A DNA stretch of 64,000 bases. Source: Nitzschia sp. pyKryTriq1. Taxonomy: Eukaryota > Bacillariophyta > Bacillariophyceae > Bacillariales > Bacillariaceae. Location of the stretch: the NCBI GenBank assembly GCA_956465555.1, contig OY101127.1, forward strand, positions 806,001 through 870,000, read 5' to 3'. Positions within the stretch are counted from its first letter, which is position 1. Each line of letters begins with the position of its first letter. Shown piece after piece: positions 10,345 through 19,003 of the stretch. Below the pieces are notes generated by a model, which did not search any database, was not told where the DNA came from, and was given only the letters and a program-made list of their open reading frames with translations. The translations under genes were made by a program, and so were the position numbers.

Positions 10345-11799
10345 CTACAGCTCATTTGAAAGACGTTCTCTTCGCTTGATAACCTTCTTTTTCTTGATGG
10401 TTGGTATTTCCTGCGGGTAAACGTCTTCATCGTCCAACCAAGGATCTCCTTCTTCGACGTCCACAACAAACTGGTCTTCCCAGCCACGCTGGGGAATCAT
10501 GTCGCGCTTCCCAAATTGATCTTCAATCGCCAACTGCCCATGATGCATTTCATCATGTCTGACATAGTGATATTCCGTTCGTCGTTTGGGCGCCTTGGCG
10601 CATCGAAAGCCAACATTGGAAGTGGTCGTAGTTCCGTGGACATTGTCGCGAGCTCCTAGCGTCGCCGCGTGATTTGTGTCGCCTTTGAGACTGTCCACAA
10701 AGGACGCACCGCGAACGATGCGGGCTTTGTGCTTGCCTCCCCGCTGCCATTCCCAGACGTTGCCCGTCATGTCATAAAATCCCATAGCGTTTGGAGGGAA
10801 GCTTTTAACCGGATTCGTAGCCCTCCAGCCATCCTGAGCATCATTTTCGTCAGGAAATTGGCCGGGACCCCACAAATTTGCATAAGCATAAGAAGTTTCC
10901 CAGGAATCATCGTCTCCCCAGCTGTACAAAGTCCGGTTTGAGGGCCCGAAGTGCCCTGCCCGAGCCGCCGCCTCCCACTCTCGTTCGCCCGGTAGGCGCT
11001 TTCCACGCCACTTGCAATATTCTGCCGCATCGCGATGGGAGACATGAACCACGGGATGATCTTCACGATATTTGTACGTCGATTTGGGGCCCTCGGGACG
11101 GCGCCAGTATGCGCCTGGCACAGCCGACCAGTGAGGTGCTTCTGGGTCTGATTCCTCCACGTCGGCCGTGGAGGGATCCACAAAGCTGGTCAAGACGAAC
11201 GACCACCCGAATTTTTCAGCCTCTGTTTCATAGTAGGTCGCCCTGACAAACTTCCCGAATTCTTTGTTCGTGACCAACGTTTCGTCTAAGAAGAATGGAT
11301 CGACGTGCACCACGCGAGGTGGCACTACGCCTCCATCCAAGTCGTGCGTCTCGACATGCCCGAACGGCTTCGGGCCCGTCTCGCTGACAGGTCGGTGACG
11401 TCGCTCCTTCAGCATCTGCTCTCGATCGACCTTGGGGAGTTCGTGCACGGGCGCTAGCGGATGAACGTGCAAATCCGCTTCTTCAATCTGCTTGTGCGAC
11501 TCGTCGAACCCTGTGCCGAAAATGTAGCGAATTCCGTTGTCAGATTCGAAGCCAACACGTCTACCCTCATGGTCGTGCTTGCCTACGTAAATCATTCCTT
11601 CGCAATGCTCATCATTCGGGTCGGGATGTGGCTCCAAGTTGGCGCCCAGCTCCTCATCGTCCCAGTCGTAGAAGGGCAACGAAGAATCGTCGCTGCTCGA
11701 AGTCGACGATTTGCTGTTGGAGATCCAACCGGAATGAGCCACGCATCCGCTACAGAAGAGCGCTAGTGGGACTGCCGAATACGAGGAGAGGTAGTGCAT
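10345..11799 (-). CDS. FGE/SUMF-fold secreted protein lacking the catalytic Cys pair
   Basis: A single-exon protein of 484 residues from the ATG at 11799. I prefer this start because it opens a signal peptide (MHYLSSYSAVPLALFCSG); the frame runs 30 codons further upstream. The formylglycine-generating-enzyme (FGE-sulfatase) domain is clear from about residue 130 to 415: PFFLDETLVTNKEFGKFV, HPVVHVSHRDAAEYCKW, RLPGEREWEAAAR, GFYDMTGNVWEW and NVGFRCA. FGEs oxidise a sulfatase Cys to formylglycine in the ER using two active-site cysteines (336 and 341 in human SUMF1). The aligned segment here, GASFVDSLKGDTNHAAT, has neither. A SUMF2-like, non-catalytic or altered role is therefore more likely. 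The tail is acidic, then Lys/Arg-rich (KKKKVIKRRER). Confidence 0.85.
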   Translation of the reverse strand: MHYLSSYSAVPLALFCSGCVAHSGWISNSKSSTSSSDDSSLPFYDWDDEELGANLEPHPDPNDEHCEGMIYVGKHDHEGRRVGFESDNGIRYIFGTGFDESHKQIEEADLHVHPLAPVHELPKVDREQMLKERRHRPVSETGPKPFGHVETHDLDGGVVPPRVVHVDPFFLDETLVTNKEFGKFVRATYYETEAEKFGWSFVLTSFVDPSTADVEESDPEAPHWSAVPGAYWRRPEGPKSTYKYREDHPVVHVSHRDAAEYCKWRGKRLPGEREWEAAARAGHFGPSNRTLYSWGDDDSWETSYAYANLWGPGQFPDENDAQDGWRATNPVKSFPPNAMGFYDMTGNVWEWQRGGKHKARIVRGASFVDSLKGDTNHAATLGARDNVHGTTTTSNVGFRCAKAPKRRTEYHYVRHDEMHHGQLAIEDQFGKRDMIPQRGWEDQFVVDVEEGDPWLDDEDVYPQEIPTIKKKKVIKRRERLSNEL

Positions 11800-12130
11800 T
11801 GTCGGTACGTGTACTGTTGTGGAATTATTCTCGTGCTTGCGCTGCACTACACAATAAAAATACTTCTCATGTACTGTAGGAATAATCACGATGACACCTG
11901 GTACCGCAGCGGTACTTGTACCTGGTATGTTGTGAGAGACAAATTAGAATGGGCTCGTCGTCGTACGCCGTCGGCGAGTTCGATCGAGAGGACAGGCGGG
12001 GGGAGGCAACGGTTTTGTTCCATTTATTTTATTTGACCATCTTCGCCCCATGAAAGTTTGAATTTGGGACTAAGCAAGTACGAGCCCTACGCCCTACGGT
12101 ACCTGTAGGTACACGGGCAACAACGGTACA
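11800..12130. other. Spacer upstream of the FGE-like gene
   Basis: No gene is visible. It holds palindromic GTACC/GGTAC stretches near 11900-11925 and 12098-12115, then passes directly into the repeat cluster. Confidence 0.5.
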
Positions 12131-12293
12131 GTACGTATGAGTGAGCCTGGAAAGTACAAGACTTCTTGTACCGTTTGTCTGTCATCCGTATCAATACGTA
12201 ACTACAGTGACAATATGTAGAGAGGGGCGAACACTCAAAATGGAAAGTCGGAACCTCAAATAATGCGTGCTTTTTCTCGTGCTTCATGACATA
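12131..12293 (+). repeat. Dispersed repeat A, copy 1 (inverted partner at 51220-51413)
   Basis: About 160 bp whose reverse complement recurs at 51220-51413. By eye the two copies are close to 88% identical over the core that runs from the ACTCATACGTAC edge to the GCACGCATTATT edge. The repeat contains the small inverted pair GGAAAGTACAAG and CTTGTAC. It runs into the 46-bp satellite. Confidence 0.8.
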
Positions 12294-12570
12294 ATAATAA
12301 TAACAGGAATGCGTGCATTTCCTCGTGCTTCATGAATGCGTGCATTTCCTCGTGCTTCATGAATGCGTGCATTTCCTCGTGCTTCATGACATAATAATAA
12401 TAACAATAATGCGTGCATTTCCTCGTGCTTCATGACATAATAATAATAACAATAATGCGTGCATTTCCTCGTGCTTCATGACATAATAATAATAACAATA
12501 ATGCGTGCATTTCCTGACATAATAATAATAACAATAATGCGTGCATTTCCTCGTGCTGCACGACATATAC
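12263..12570. repeat. 46-bp tandem satellite, about eight copies
   Basis: Units start at 12263, 12309, 12336, 12363, 12409, 12455, 12501 and 12537. The full unit is 46 bp: a 27-bp GC-balanced part beginning ATGCGTGCATTTCC, then an AT-rich tail of ATAATAATAATAACAATA. Two copies lack the tail (27 bp) and one lacks the middle (36 bp). The last is diverged. The first unit overlaps the end of repeat A, so the array probably grew from the edge of that element. Confidence 0.9.
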
Positions 12571-12602
12571 AATTAGTAGTCTACTACTGTCAATATATCA
12601 AT

Positions 12603-12914
12603 TTATGTAGTTTTACGTTTTCGAACCGAACGTTTGCAGCTCTCTGAGCAAAACATCCGCTCATTTTGTGCTCCCAAGTCACCAACTAGTAACTTGTATT
12701 TGGTACGGGCTTGTTCAGCACAGAGCCTGTGAACATAGTTTTCACACTCTCTCCCGCTACAGAAGTGGAAGAGAGTGTGGTTGGGCTGGTGACATCCACC
12801 TAAAGTGGTATCCACCCCACACTTACCTCTCTTTATCTCCTGCTCTTTCCATGGCTCTTCTTCGTCGTCATTCTCTTCTATCGGGAAATCTACATCATCA
12901 TCATCATCAAGCAC
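12603..12914 (-). CDS. Small Cys-rich zinc-binding-like frame, possibly a transposon remnant
   Basis: A 103-codon frame. It starts with an acidic stretch (LDDDDDVDFPIEENDDEEE). A Cys/His cluster follows: KCG, GGCHQPNHTLFHFC, CENYVHRLC and FCSESCKRS, spaced like a small treble-clef zinc finger, with a basic end (RKRKTT). I do not recognise the family. Its place between repeat A with its satellite and repeat B suggests it could be the C-terminal zinc finger left from a DNA transposase, but that is a guess. A GTAAGT inside the frame, on the coding strand at about 12827, could be a splice donor. Confidence 0.35.
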   Translation of the reverse strand: MLDDDDDVDFPIEENDDEEEPWKEQEIKRGKCGVDTTLGGCHQPNHTLFHFCSGRECENYVHRLCAEQARTKYKLLVGDLGAQNERMFCSESCKRSVRKRKTT

Positions 12915-13120
12915 TGAATGACATAGTATATTCTGAGCATATCGTCTCCGTCCAAGACCAGACAGATCTCCAAAATTCTGGGAGATTTCATTATCGCCTC
13001 TTCTTGCAATGAAGAGACGATGCCCATCGCGACTTACAGCATCACCGTCGCGTGCGCGAAGATGTGCTTCCTCCGCAGCCTAGGTACGAGGTATGTACTT
13101 GCATGATGCCAAAACACCGC

Positions 13121-13320
13121 GATATTTGCAGTGCAAATCGAATCATCCGATCGATCGGTATTAGTACCTGATCGGTACAAGAAATCGAGCTCGCACTCTT
13201 GTACTTTCCAAGGAGTACCTGTGGTGCTACTCGAATTTACGCGATAACCCTCGAGAATTCTAAAAGCTGGTATCGGTGGAAAGTACAAGGATTTCTTGTA
13301 CTTTTACCTAAAAAGCTCGT
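13121..13320 (+). repeat. Dispersed repeat B, copy 1 (direct partner at 54927-55125)
   Basis: A 200-bp stretch repeated in the same orientation at 54927-55125 with about 90% identity by eye, from GATATTTGCAGTGC to CCTAAAAAGCTCGT. It contains several GTACAAGA/TCTTGTAC pairs that could fold into hairpins, a motif it shares with repeat A. It has no coding potential that I recognise. Confidence 0.85.
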
Positions 13321-13829
13321 ATCCGGCGCGTCAAGCCTTACCTTCATTAATCTTTGGAGGCAGGATGCAGTGTCCTGTCGACGTCATCGGTCCGTCCGTC
13401 CCTCCCTCGACGTCATCCTGACACTGCGTGACGTCATAGCGTTCCTACTAGTCGTGACACCTCCGTCAAAATACGTTACGATTGTTTAGATTTAGACAAA
13501 AGAGTGAGAGCTTCTCAACGACCAGCAATCGTTGAGAGGTTTCTCCTCTTTTGCTCATGTTTGCTACGTGTAAACGAGGTGCGCTTTCCGCAGCCTCTCG
13601 TTGTATCTTCCCCTTTCCTAGAGAGCGATCCTACGATCTGTTTGGACGATCTAGAATCTCCGTTGACGTTCTTGACAACGTCAGCGTAGGTTCGTCGGCC
13701 GAAGTTCGGACTAACTGGACCCAAGTTCGACAGGGTCACACTGGGTCCAACGAACCGGAATCAACAAGTAGTCAATTTACGAGTAGATTTTGCATGATGT
13801 AGGCGGGCAAGCGGCTACTAATTTTTGAA
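13321..13829. other. Spacer downstream of the Atp23-like gene
   Basis: No supported gene. The notable content is the ACGTCA cluster described separately. The frames from 13500 to 13800 are short and without resemblance to a known protein. Confidence 0.5.
13367..13436. promoter_or_regulatory. Cluster of three ACGTCA (CRE-like) sites
   Basis: ACGTCA occurs at 13381, 13410 and 13431; the last is a full TGACGTCA. They sit within 56 bp, inside an inverted repeat (GCAGTGTC at 13367, GACACTGC at 13420). bZIP factors bind such sites, and TGACGT-type elements mediate CO2/cAMP responses of diatom carbonic anhydrase promoters. The nearest start facing away is the uncertain Cys-rich frame at 12914, so no target gene is clear. 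Confidence 0.45.
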
Positions 13830-14759
13830 TTACTGCCTGGATTCCTTTTGTTTTGGTTGAAATGGGCGATTGTCCGAAAATGCATGTTGGAACACTCGCT
13901 GGATGCACCCTCGACCTTCGAGGGGGAATAGATTGTTGGTGGCACATATGGCCTTTTGCCGGACGCAATATGACTGTAGCTGCGGATGCCAGGAGTCTCG
14001 GCATTCTGCCGCTTTAGCGGCACGAACCTCTGAATAGGCCAGATTTTCGCACTCCTGTAGATCAAGCTTGAGTGTTTGCACATCATACAAATGAACCAAC
14101 TCGTGTGTTAGAATTTCTTCCACTTCCGCTCGCTCAGCATCCACGCGGTTGTGACAAACAATGACGCTCAATGGTTGCGGCCCCATCAGAAATGCCCTGG
14201 CCCCTGCTTCCGGGCCCGTAGAAGCGCACTTCCGACATTTGAGTTCGATTGTTAGAGGATCGACTAACCCGTTCCCCCTTGCCTCCTTCTCGTTCACTGA
14301 AAGCGCGAGCGGCAGACGGAAACCATGAAATATTGAAGTCTCCTTGGGTTTCTCGGCATATAATTTTGTGGTTGGCGTCATCCATTGCGTCCAACTGAGT
14401 AGCTGGTCCGGTAGAGTTGTCTCTACCGGAACGTGTAGCTTGACGCCATCCTCTACCATCTCAACCTTTAGTCGCTCGCGACTATTCGTGCTGCCCGCTA
14501 TCGCTTTGAGTAAAGTCAATGGTGCTGGCTCTTCCGCCGTGGTAGAGGAGGAGGAGGAGGAGGAGGTGGAGCTTCCGGCGAAGAACCCTTTACTTTGTGT
14601 GTTGCCAAGGCGATTGGAGGACGTGTCGTCTTGCAGGGTAGCAATTAAGTCTCGCAGGACTTTCACACATTTCTGGCAGGAAGCCGACGGCGAATCTTGA
14701 CGTTGTGGTGCTTGTTGTTGTTGTGCCGTTGGTGAAGATTGCGGTGAGTATGTTGTCAT
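13830..14759 (-). CDS. Atp23-type mitochondrial metalloprotease (peptidase M76)
   Basis: A single-exon protein of 309 residues from the ATG at 14759; the frame continues 24 codons upstream. The zinc-protease motif is HELVHLYD (HExxH). It is preceded by the family segment PLSVIVCHNRV and followed by LAYSEVRAAKAAEC, CRDSW and the C-terminal CVRQKAICA part, all typical of M76 (Atp23, human XRCC6BP1). Atp23 lies in the mitochondrial intermembrane space, processes yeast Atp6 and helps F1Fo ATP synthase assembly. The N-terminal third is long, Gln/Ser-rich and low-complexity, with a CQKC pair. Family members are usually 200-270 residues, so the insertion is lineage-specific. The protease call is firm; the substrate is inferred. 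Confidence 0.88.
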   Translation of the reverse strand: MTTYSPQSSPTAQQQQAPQRQDSPSASCQKCVKVLRDLIATLQDDTSSNRLGNTQSKGFFAGSSTSSSSSSSTTAEEPAPLTLLKAIAGSTNSRERLKVEMVEDGVKLHVPVETTLPDQLLSWTQWMTPTTKLYAEKPKETSIFHGFRLPLALSVNEKEARGNGLVDPLTIELKCRKCASTGPEAGARAFLMGPQPLSVIVCHNRVDAERAEVEEILTHELVHLYDVQTLKLDLQECENLAYSEVRAAKAAECRDSWHPQLQSYCVRQKAICATNNLFPLEGRGCIQRVFQHAFSDNRPFQPKQKESRQ

Positions 14760-15410
14760 GGTGGAATAGTGTCCGCACCCTGTACTTGTACCCGTAACCG
14801 GTAATAGGGTAGAGGGTAGAGGGCCTTGCAACTTGCAAGCCGGAGATCAACCGCTTATTATCGCTTTGTTTTAGAAATTAGAAATGCGACGATCTCGATA
14901 CTCGGCAATTGACAATCGGCTCTCTACCGGTATGTACTTGTACCGTACTGGGGCAAGTTTTTTGCCGCTCCGTACCAGGTACAGTGCACTGTATGAATAC
15001 CGGTATCCCCCCGTCTGTCCGTTGACTTTGGGGGCACTTTTTCGTCGTATAAAATTGTACCAGCTTCTACACACCACGTAAATATCGCGGGGTCAGAAAA
15101 CACATCTTCCGCCATCTGAGGCGCAGAATCTCCAGGATGGCGGATCTGTTCTCCAGGGGATTCTCCAGGGGATTCTCCATTGTCTCCTTAGAGATTCTCC
15201 TAGGAGAAAGGTCATACGTTCTTCCTTTACATCCAATTGCCGAATTCACCTGCCGAATTCACCTGCCGAACCCATCCACCTGCCTGAATTTGCGCAGAAA
15301 AATTCTCCAGACAAATTCTCCAAGGAAATATATTATTTAACAATCTTTCGTTGAGGAAACTATGTAAAAACACCCGTATTAATATTGCAATTACCAGTCC
15401 AATTTGGAAG

Positions 15411-15803
15411 CACCGGTCCTTTTCTTACTGTATCATTACAGCGAGGAGGAGGGCGTCCTTGAGACATGGACAGTCACATGCGCTGCAATACACATGGTCT
15501 ACGCGACTCGTACGACCATAGTCTGCCCGTCGTTGGTAGATAATGTCCTGAAGGATCTTCCACGCTAGTGCGCGCGGTGCATGCGCAGACGCCCTAGTCA
15601 GCGCAATATCTTTTCTCAACAATTGATTTTGAAACAAGTAGTTCCAAAATAACAATTCATTTCTAGCTCATAATTTTCACTTTCAATCATTCTTGTCGAC
15701 TACCTTGTGCATAGGGCAGCGCACCTGTCAAGCTGTCCTCCACGTCAAGTCAGTCGAATATCAAGGCACCGGTCCTATTGTTAGAATATGATTAGGACCG
15801 GTG
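15411..15803. mobile_element. Candidate small non-autonomous DNA element with short inverted ends
   Basis: The stretch begins CACCGGTCCT and ends AGGACCGGTG, a 10-bp perfect inverted repeat 393 bp apart. The right end also forms a compact hairpin, GGCACCGGTCCTA (15765-15777) against TAGGACCGGTGCC (15793-15805). A 23-bp exact direct repeat (starting TACCAGTCCAATTTGG) lies at 15392-15414 and 15822-15844, overlapping the left end and following the right end. The arrangement is like a MITE, but no clean target-site duplication is visible. Confidence 0.35.
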
Positions 15804-16110
15804 CCAAATGCTCTCGAGTCGTACCAGTCCAATTTGGAAGCACCCGCTGTGAATCTACTCGGAGGGAGAGAATGCGCGCGAGAAGATGCGGAGTGGGGAG
15901 GTGGACGAAATTGGAAGGACAGGAGAACAAACTTCAACCGGTGCAAGATGATAAAAGTTGCGCTAGCATAAAATTATTTTCAGGTATGGTTATTTTTGAA
16001 TGATCGTTAAAGTTGTTTATGTAAACATTGCATATTCATCACAATGCCTACGCGTTGCTGCGGAGAGCTCCGCTCGCGAGAAGAAACCACATGTGGGGGC
16101 GATCGAAAAC

Positions 16111-16152
16111 GGGAAACGGGAAACGGGAAACGGGAAACGGGAAACGGGAAAC
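16111..16152 (+). repeat. Microsatellite (GGGAAAC)6
   Basis: Six uninterrupted 7-bp units, followed within 40 bp by related pyrimidine-rich TTTCCG/CCCGTTTC segments that can pair with it. Confidence 0.95.
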
Positions 16153-16382
16153 GGCGAACCGGTTTTCCGCTTTTTCCGTTCCCCGTTTCGGTCAGGGGAA
16201 GAAATAGCCTGAGTCGACGGACAGACTCGATTGCTCCCTCGCCCTCCAAAAATTGAACTGGAAACTTCAAATATCAAACATCGTTCCGAATACCGAATAA
16301 TGCGAATAATGAACGATGAAGGGAAGACCAATTTATCCAAATAGAGGTGTTGATATCAATAAAACCTTTCCATTCATGCACC

Positions 16383-18953
16383 ATGGTAGTTTCTGGTAGC
16401 AAAAGGAAAAATCCAGGCAAGGCTACGAAGCCCCCTGGCGACTTCAAAAGATTGAAGTCGAAAGTAGGGAAGAAGGGGACAAAGGCGTCGAACGAAACCG
16501 ACACCAAGTTCCAAAAAGCGTCTCTCCACGTCGCGGGCCAATCCATCCGTACCGGTACGAAGTCTGCGGACACCATACTGTCAGCTAGGGGGAAGTCGAT
16601 AATGGACCTTTCTGTAGCAACAAGCCATCACTCGGGATCAGCAAGGAACTCGGCGATCAAGGGTTTCATTAATATCATGAAGGAACATTCAGCGATCAAT
16701 CTTAGGCCACACCTCTACATCCTATTACAGGCCGCTTCGAAAGCCCTGGTGGACGAGGAGCACGATGTGAGAATATCGGGGTACCTTTTATTGGAACAAA
16801 TTTTATCTCGATATGATAGATCTACCCTCGCCCCTTTCATTTCTTTGCTGGTAGCTTACACGAGGTCTGCATTGCACAGCCTTGATCCAGAGATGCGATT
16901 CGACGGTGCCAAGGTAGTCGATCATCTTAGCTCTTTCTTCCGCTCAATGATGAGCGAGTACGCACTATCACTGCTGCCTCCCTTTGTGAATCTTCTCTCG
17001 GATAGAGATAAAAGCAAAGATCTCATGTCCCTCCTGGGTTCCCTTGTTTCGCTACTTTCTGTTCTTCCCACAACAAACGAGTCATCTTTCAGTCGCAGTT
17101 CGTTCGAGCAAGCTGATCATCAGATTCCTTTTCTTTTCATGACAGGGGGGCGCTCCACAAATTCATTTATCCAGCAAAGGAGGACAGTCTCCCACTTGTC
17201 CGTCGAATTCGACAATCTCGGCGACGTCTTGACAACTTCAAAATTCGGGGCTTGGAATGAAAAATACTCTTCAACAACCACAACTTCAATGCAAGTACTT
17301 CGGGAAATCCAGATGAAACTTTGCAATTTACTGATTGAGATTCTACAGGAAGACCGCGAGGAACAGTCGACGACAAGCAGAATCAAATTTTCATTGCCTG
17401 AAACAAAAGCTGCCGTAATTGCGATTCATCTCGTCTCAAACGCCCAAAATCCATGTCACTTCGCTGATCTAAAACAAAAGGAGCATTTGTTCACGCGAAC
17501 AGCCAAATTACTGGTGGAATTTTTTCCAGTCATAACTGATGTTCCAAGAGAGGATACAGTTGACGACCCGGACTCTGTGAATGCATGGATCACACGGACT
17601 GTACTGGCCCTCGTTTTATCGACAGGATTCCAAGAAAGTATGCAAGAATCAAATGCGTACATTGATAAACTGTTTGCATATTGGATAGATGGAGCGTCGG
17701 GAAGGAAGCGACAAAGCAGAATGTCTACAACTCAGGTAGACATCATTGTTGAGCTTCTCCAAGCTCTATCGAGTCAGCGAATGAAGTTCTCAGCTCTTCG
17801 AACAAGGATCCACCGAGAACTATACCTGCATTTTTTTAGAGAACCCAACAGGGAAGTGGCACGTTCCCTAGCAGGGAGAAAAGCAGCAACGCTGCTCGCC
17901 AACGAATGTCTAAAACAAAGCGTGCAGCATGGGCAAGAAGCCCTTGAGGAGCAAATATTGGTTGACTCAGTTAAGACGCTCCCCTTTTATCTCCATGCGT
18001 GGTCGGCGGACTTTGAGGATGAGAGCTATTTGATCATTAAAGCCCTGCGCCGCCTTGCAGGCAGAAGGTTAAACCCTGGTGATGACGGGACGCTGCAGAA
18101 ACTTGGAGAGAGAGTTGCCTTGATATTAGAGAGGACTACGGCCCAAAAGTCGATCTTTGAAGAATATCCGTTGAAACTGCAAAGGAACTTTCTCGGCTTG
18201 ATCCGCATTCTTGGGAACCCATCCATGAGCGTCTTGAGAGCTCTTGCAACCATTTGCGCATCCTCCATAAATGGTGTGCATGGAGTTCAAACTATTGGCG
18301 ATGAGGTATTTGGCTCAGTGTACTCGGTTCGAAAGAATATGCCCATGTCAGAGTATCTTCGATTCGTCATAAGTAGCATTGGCGTTCCAAGAAATTTGCC
18401 AGAAACCTCTGCTCTTGCGGTGGAGAATGAGCTTGAAAGCTCTCTTTTACTGCTTGATCGTGGACTTTCACGAGGGTCGAAGGCGGCAATCGAGTGCGGA
18501 TCCATTGGTTCCTTACGAATGTTGATGCCTCAATTGCTTGGCTGGTTGGGCTCGTGCAATCCCAAGGACCCAACCACCACTTCCGTAATCAAAGATCGTT
18601 CGTCTGTCTGCATGCTATCAATGCTCTTGTTGGACATGCGCCGTGCAAGCATTTCATTTGAGACTTTACCGGGATTTACAAAGCTGCTCAGCCGCTGCAT
18701 CGAGGCCGGCATTGATCTCATGCTTTTCTTGTCAAAAAATGCGCTTCCAGACCATCTTGACGCCAAGTTACTGGCTCCTTTCGTAGTCCTCGCAAATTCA
18801 GATCAGACTTTCGCGGAGTCATTGTTAGGAGTATTTAGTAACGTTCGAAACGAGGATATCACAATTCAGACAGGATGTGTGAGCGACGATGAAAGAGTCA
18901 AATTGTCGAGTGTCCTGAACAAGTTCAAATCGCTACTCCACGCAAGAGACTAA
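16383..18953 (+). CDS. TEX10/Ipi1-like ribosome biogenesis protein
   Basis: A single-exon 856-residue helical-repeat protein. I chose the ATG at 16383 (context CACCATGG) over one 12 codons upstream because its MVVSGSKRKNPGKA start gives the expected basic N-terminus. The beginning matches the Ipi1/TEX10 signature: a Lys-rich stretch (KRLKSKVGKKGTKASNETDT), a segment ending in GKSIMDLSVATSHHSGSARN, then HEAT/ARM-like helices with LRPHLYILLQAASKALVDEE and VRISGYLLLEQIL. Ipi1 is part of the nucleolar Rix1 complex, which acts with Rea1/Mdn1 in ITS2 processing and pre-60S maturation. The C-terminal 500 residues are long, poorly conserved alpha-solenoid as in animal TEX10. Its stop codon lies 50 bp from that of convergent eEF2. 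Confidence 0.82.
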   Translation: MVVSGSKRKNPGKATKPPGDFKRLKSKVGKKGTKASNETDTKFQKASLHVAGQSIRTGTKSADTILSARGKSIMDLSVATSHHSGSARNSAIKGFINIMKEHSAINLRPHLYILLQAASKALVDEEHDVRISGYLLLEQILSRYDRSTLAPFISLLVAYTRSALHSLDPEMRFDGAKVVDHLSSFFRSMMSEYALSLLPPFVNLLSDRDKSKDLMSLLGSLVSLLSVLPTTNESSFSRSSFEQADHQIPFLFMTGGRSTNSFIQQRRTVSHLSVEFDNLGDVLTTSKFGAWNEKYSSTTTTSMQVLREIQMKLCNLLIEILQEDREEQSTTSRIKFSLPETKAAVIAIHLVSNAQNPCHFADLKQKEHLFTRTAKLLVEFFPVITDVPREDTVDDPDSVNAWITRTVLALVLSTGFQESMQESNAYIDKLFAYWIDGASGRKRQSRMSTTQVDIIVELLQALSSQRMKFSALRTRIHRELYLHFFREPNREVARSLAGRKAATLLANECLKQSVQHGQEALEEQILVDSVKTLPFYLHAWSADFEDESYLIIKALRRLAGRRLNPGDDGTLQKLGERVALILERTTAQKSIFEEYPLKLQRNFLGLIRILGNPSMSVLRALATICASSINGVHGVQTIGDEVFGSVYSVRKNMPMSEYLRFVISSIGVPRNLPETSALAVENELESSLLLLDRGLSRGSKAAIECGSIGSLRMLMPQLLGWLGSCNPKDPTTTSVIKDRSSVCMLSMLLLDMRRASISFETLPGFTKLLSRCIEAGIDLMLFLSKNALPDHLDAKLLAPFVVLANSDQTFAESLLGVFSNVRNEDITIQTGCVSDDERVKLSSVLNKFKSLLHARD

Positions 18954-19003
18954 TTGGGATATTCAACCACAATATTATTAAGAATCTATGTAAGCATAAC
19001 TTT

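Larger units (their letters stand above)
14760..16382. other. Intergenic region with many small repeats
   Basis: A 1.6-kb spacer without a convincing gene. It contains TACCGGTA at about 14925 and 14998, tandem GGGGATTCTCCA copies at about 15150-15178, two GAATTCACCTGCC units at about 15241, a candidate inverted-repeat element at 15411-15803 and a 7-bp microsatellite at 16111. The frame at 15425-15655 lies within the candidate element and resembles nothing I know. Confidence 0.5.

Noticed and set aside
12301-12560. CRISPR-like array
   Set aside because: The units are contiguous satellites of 27-46 bp with no unique spacers, in a eukaryotic genome.
15425-15655. 76-codon frame inside the candidate inverted-repeat element
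   Set aside because: It has a few Cys residues but no family match; too short to support as a gene.
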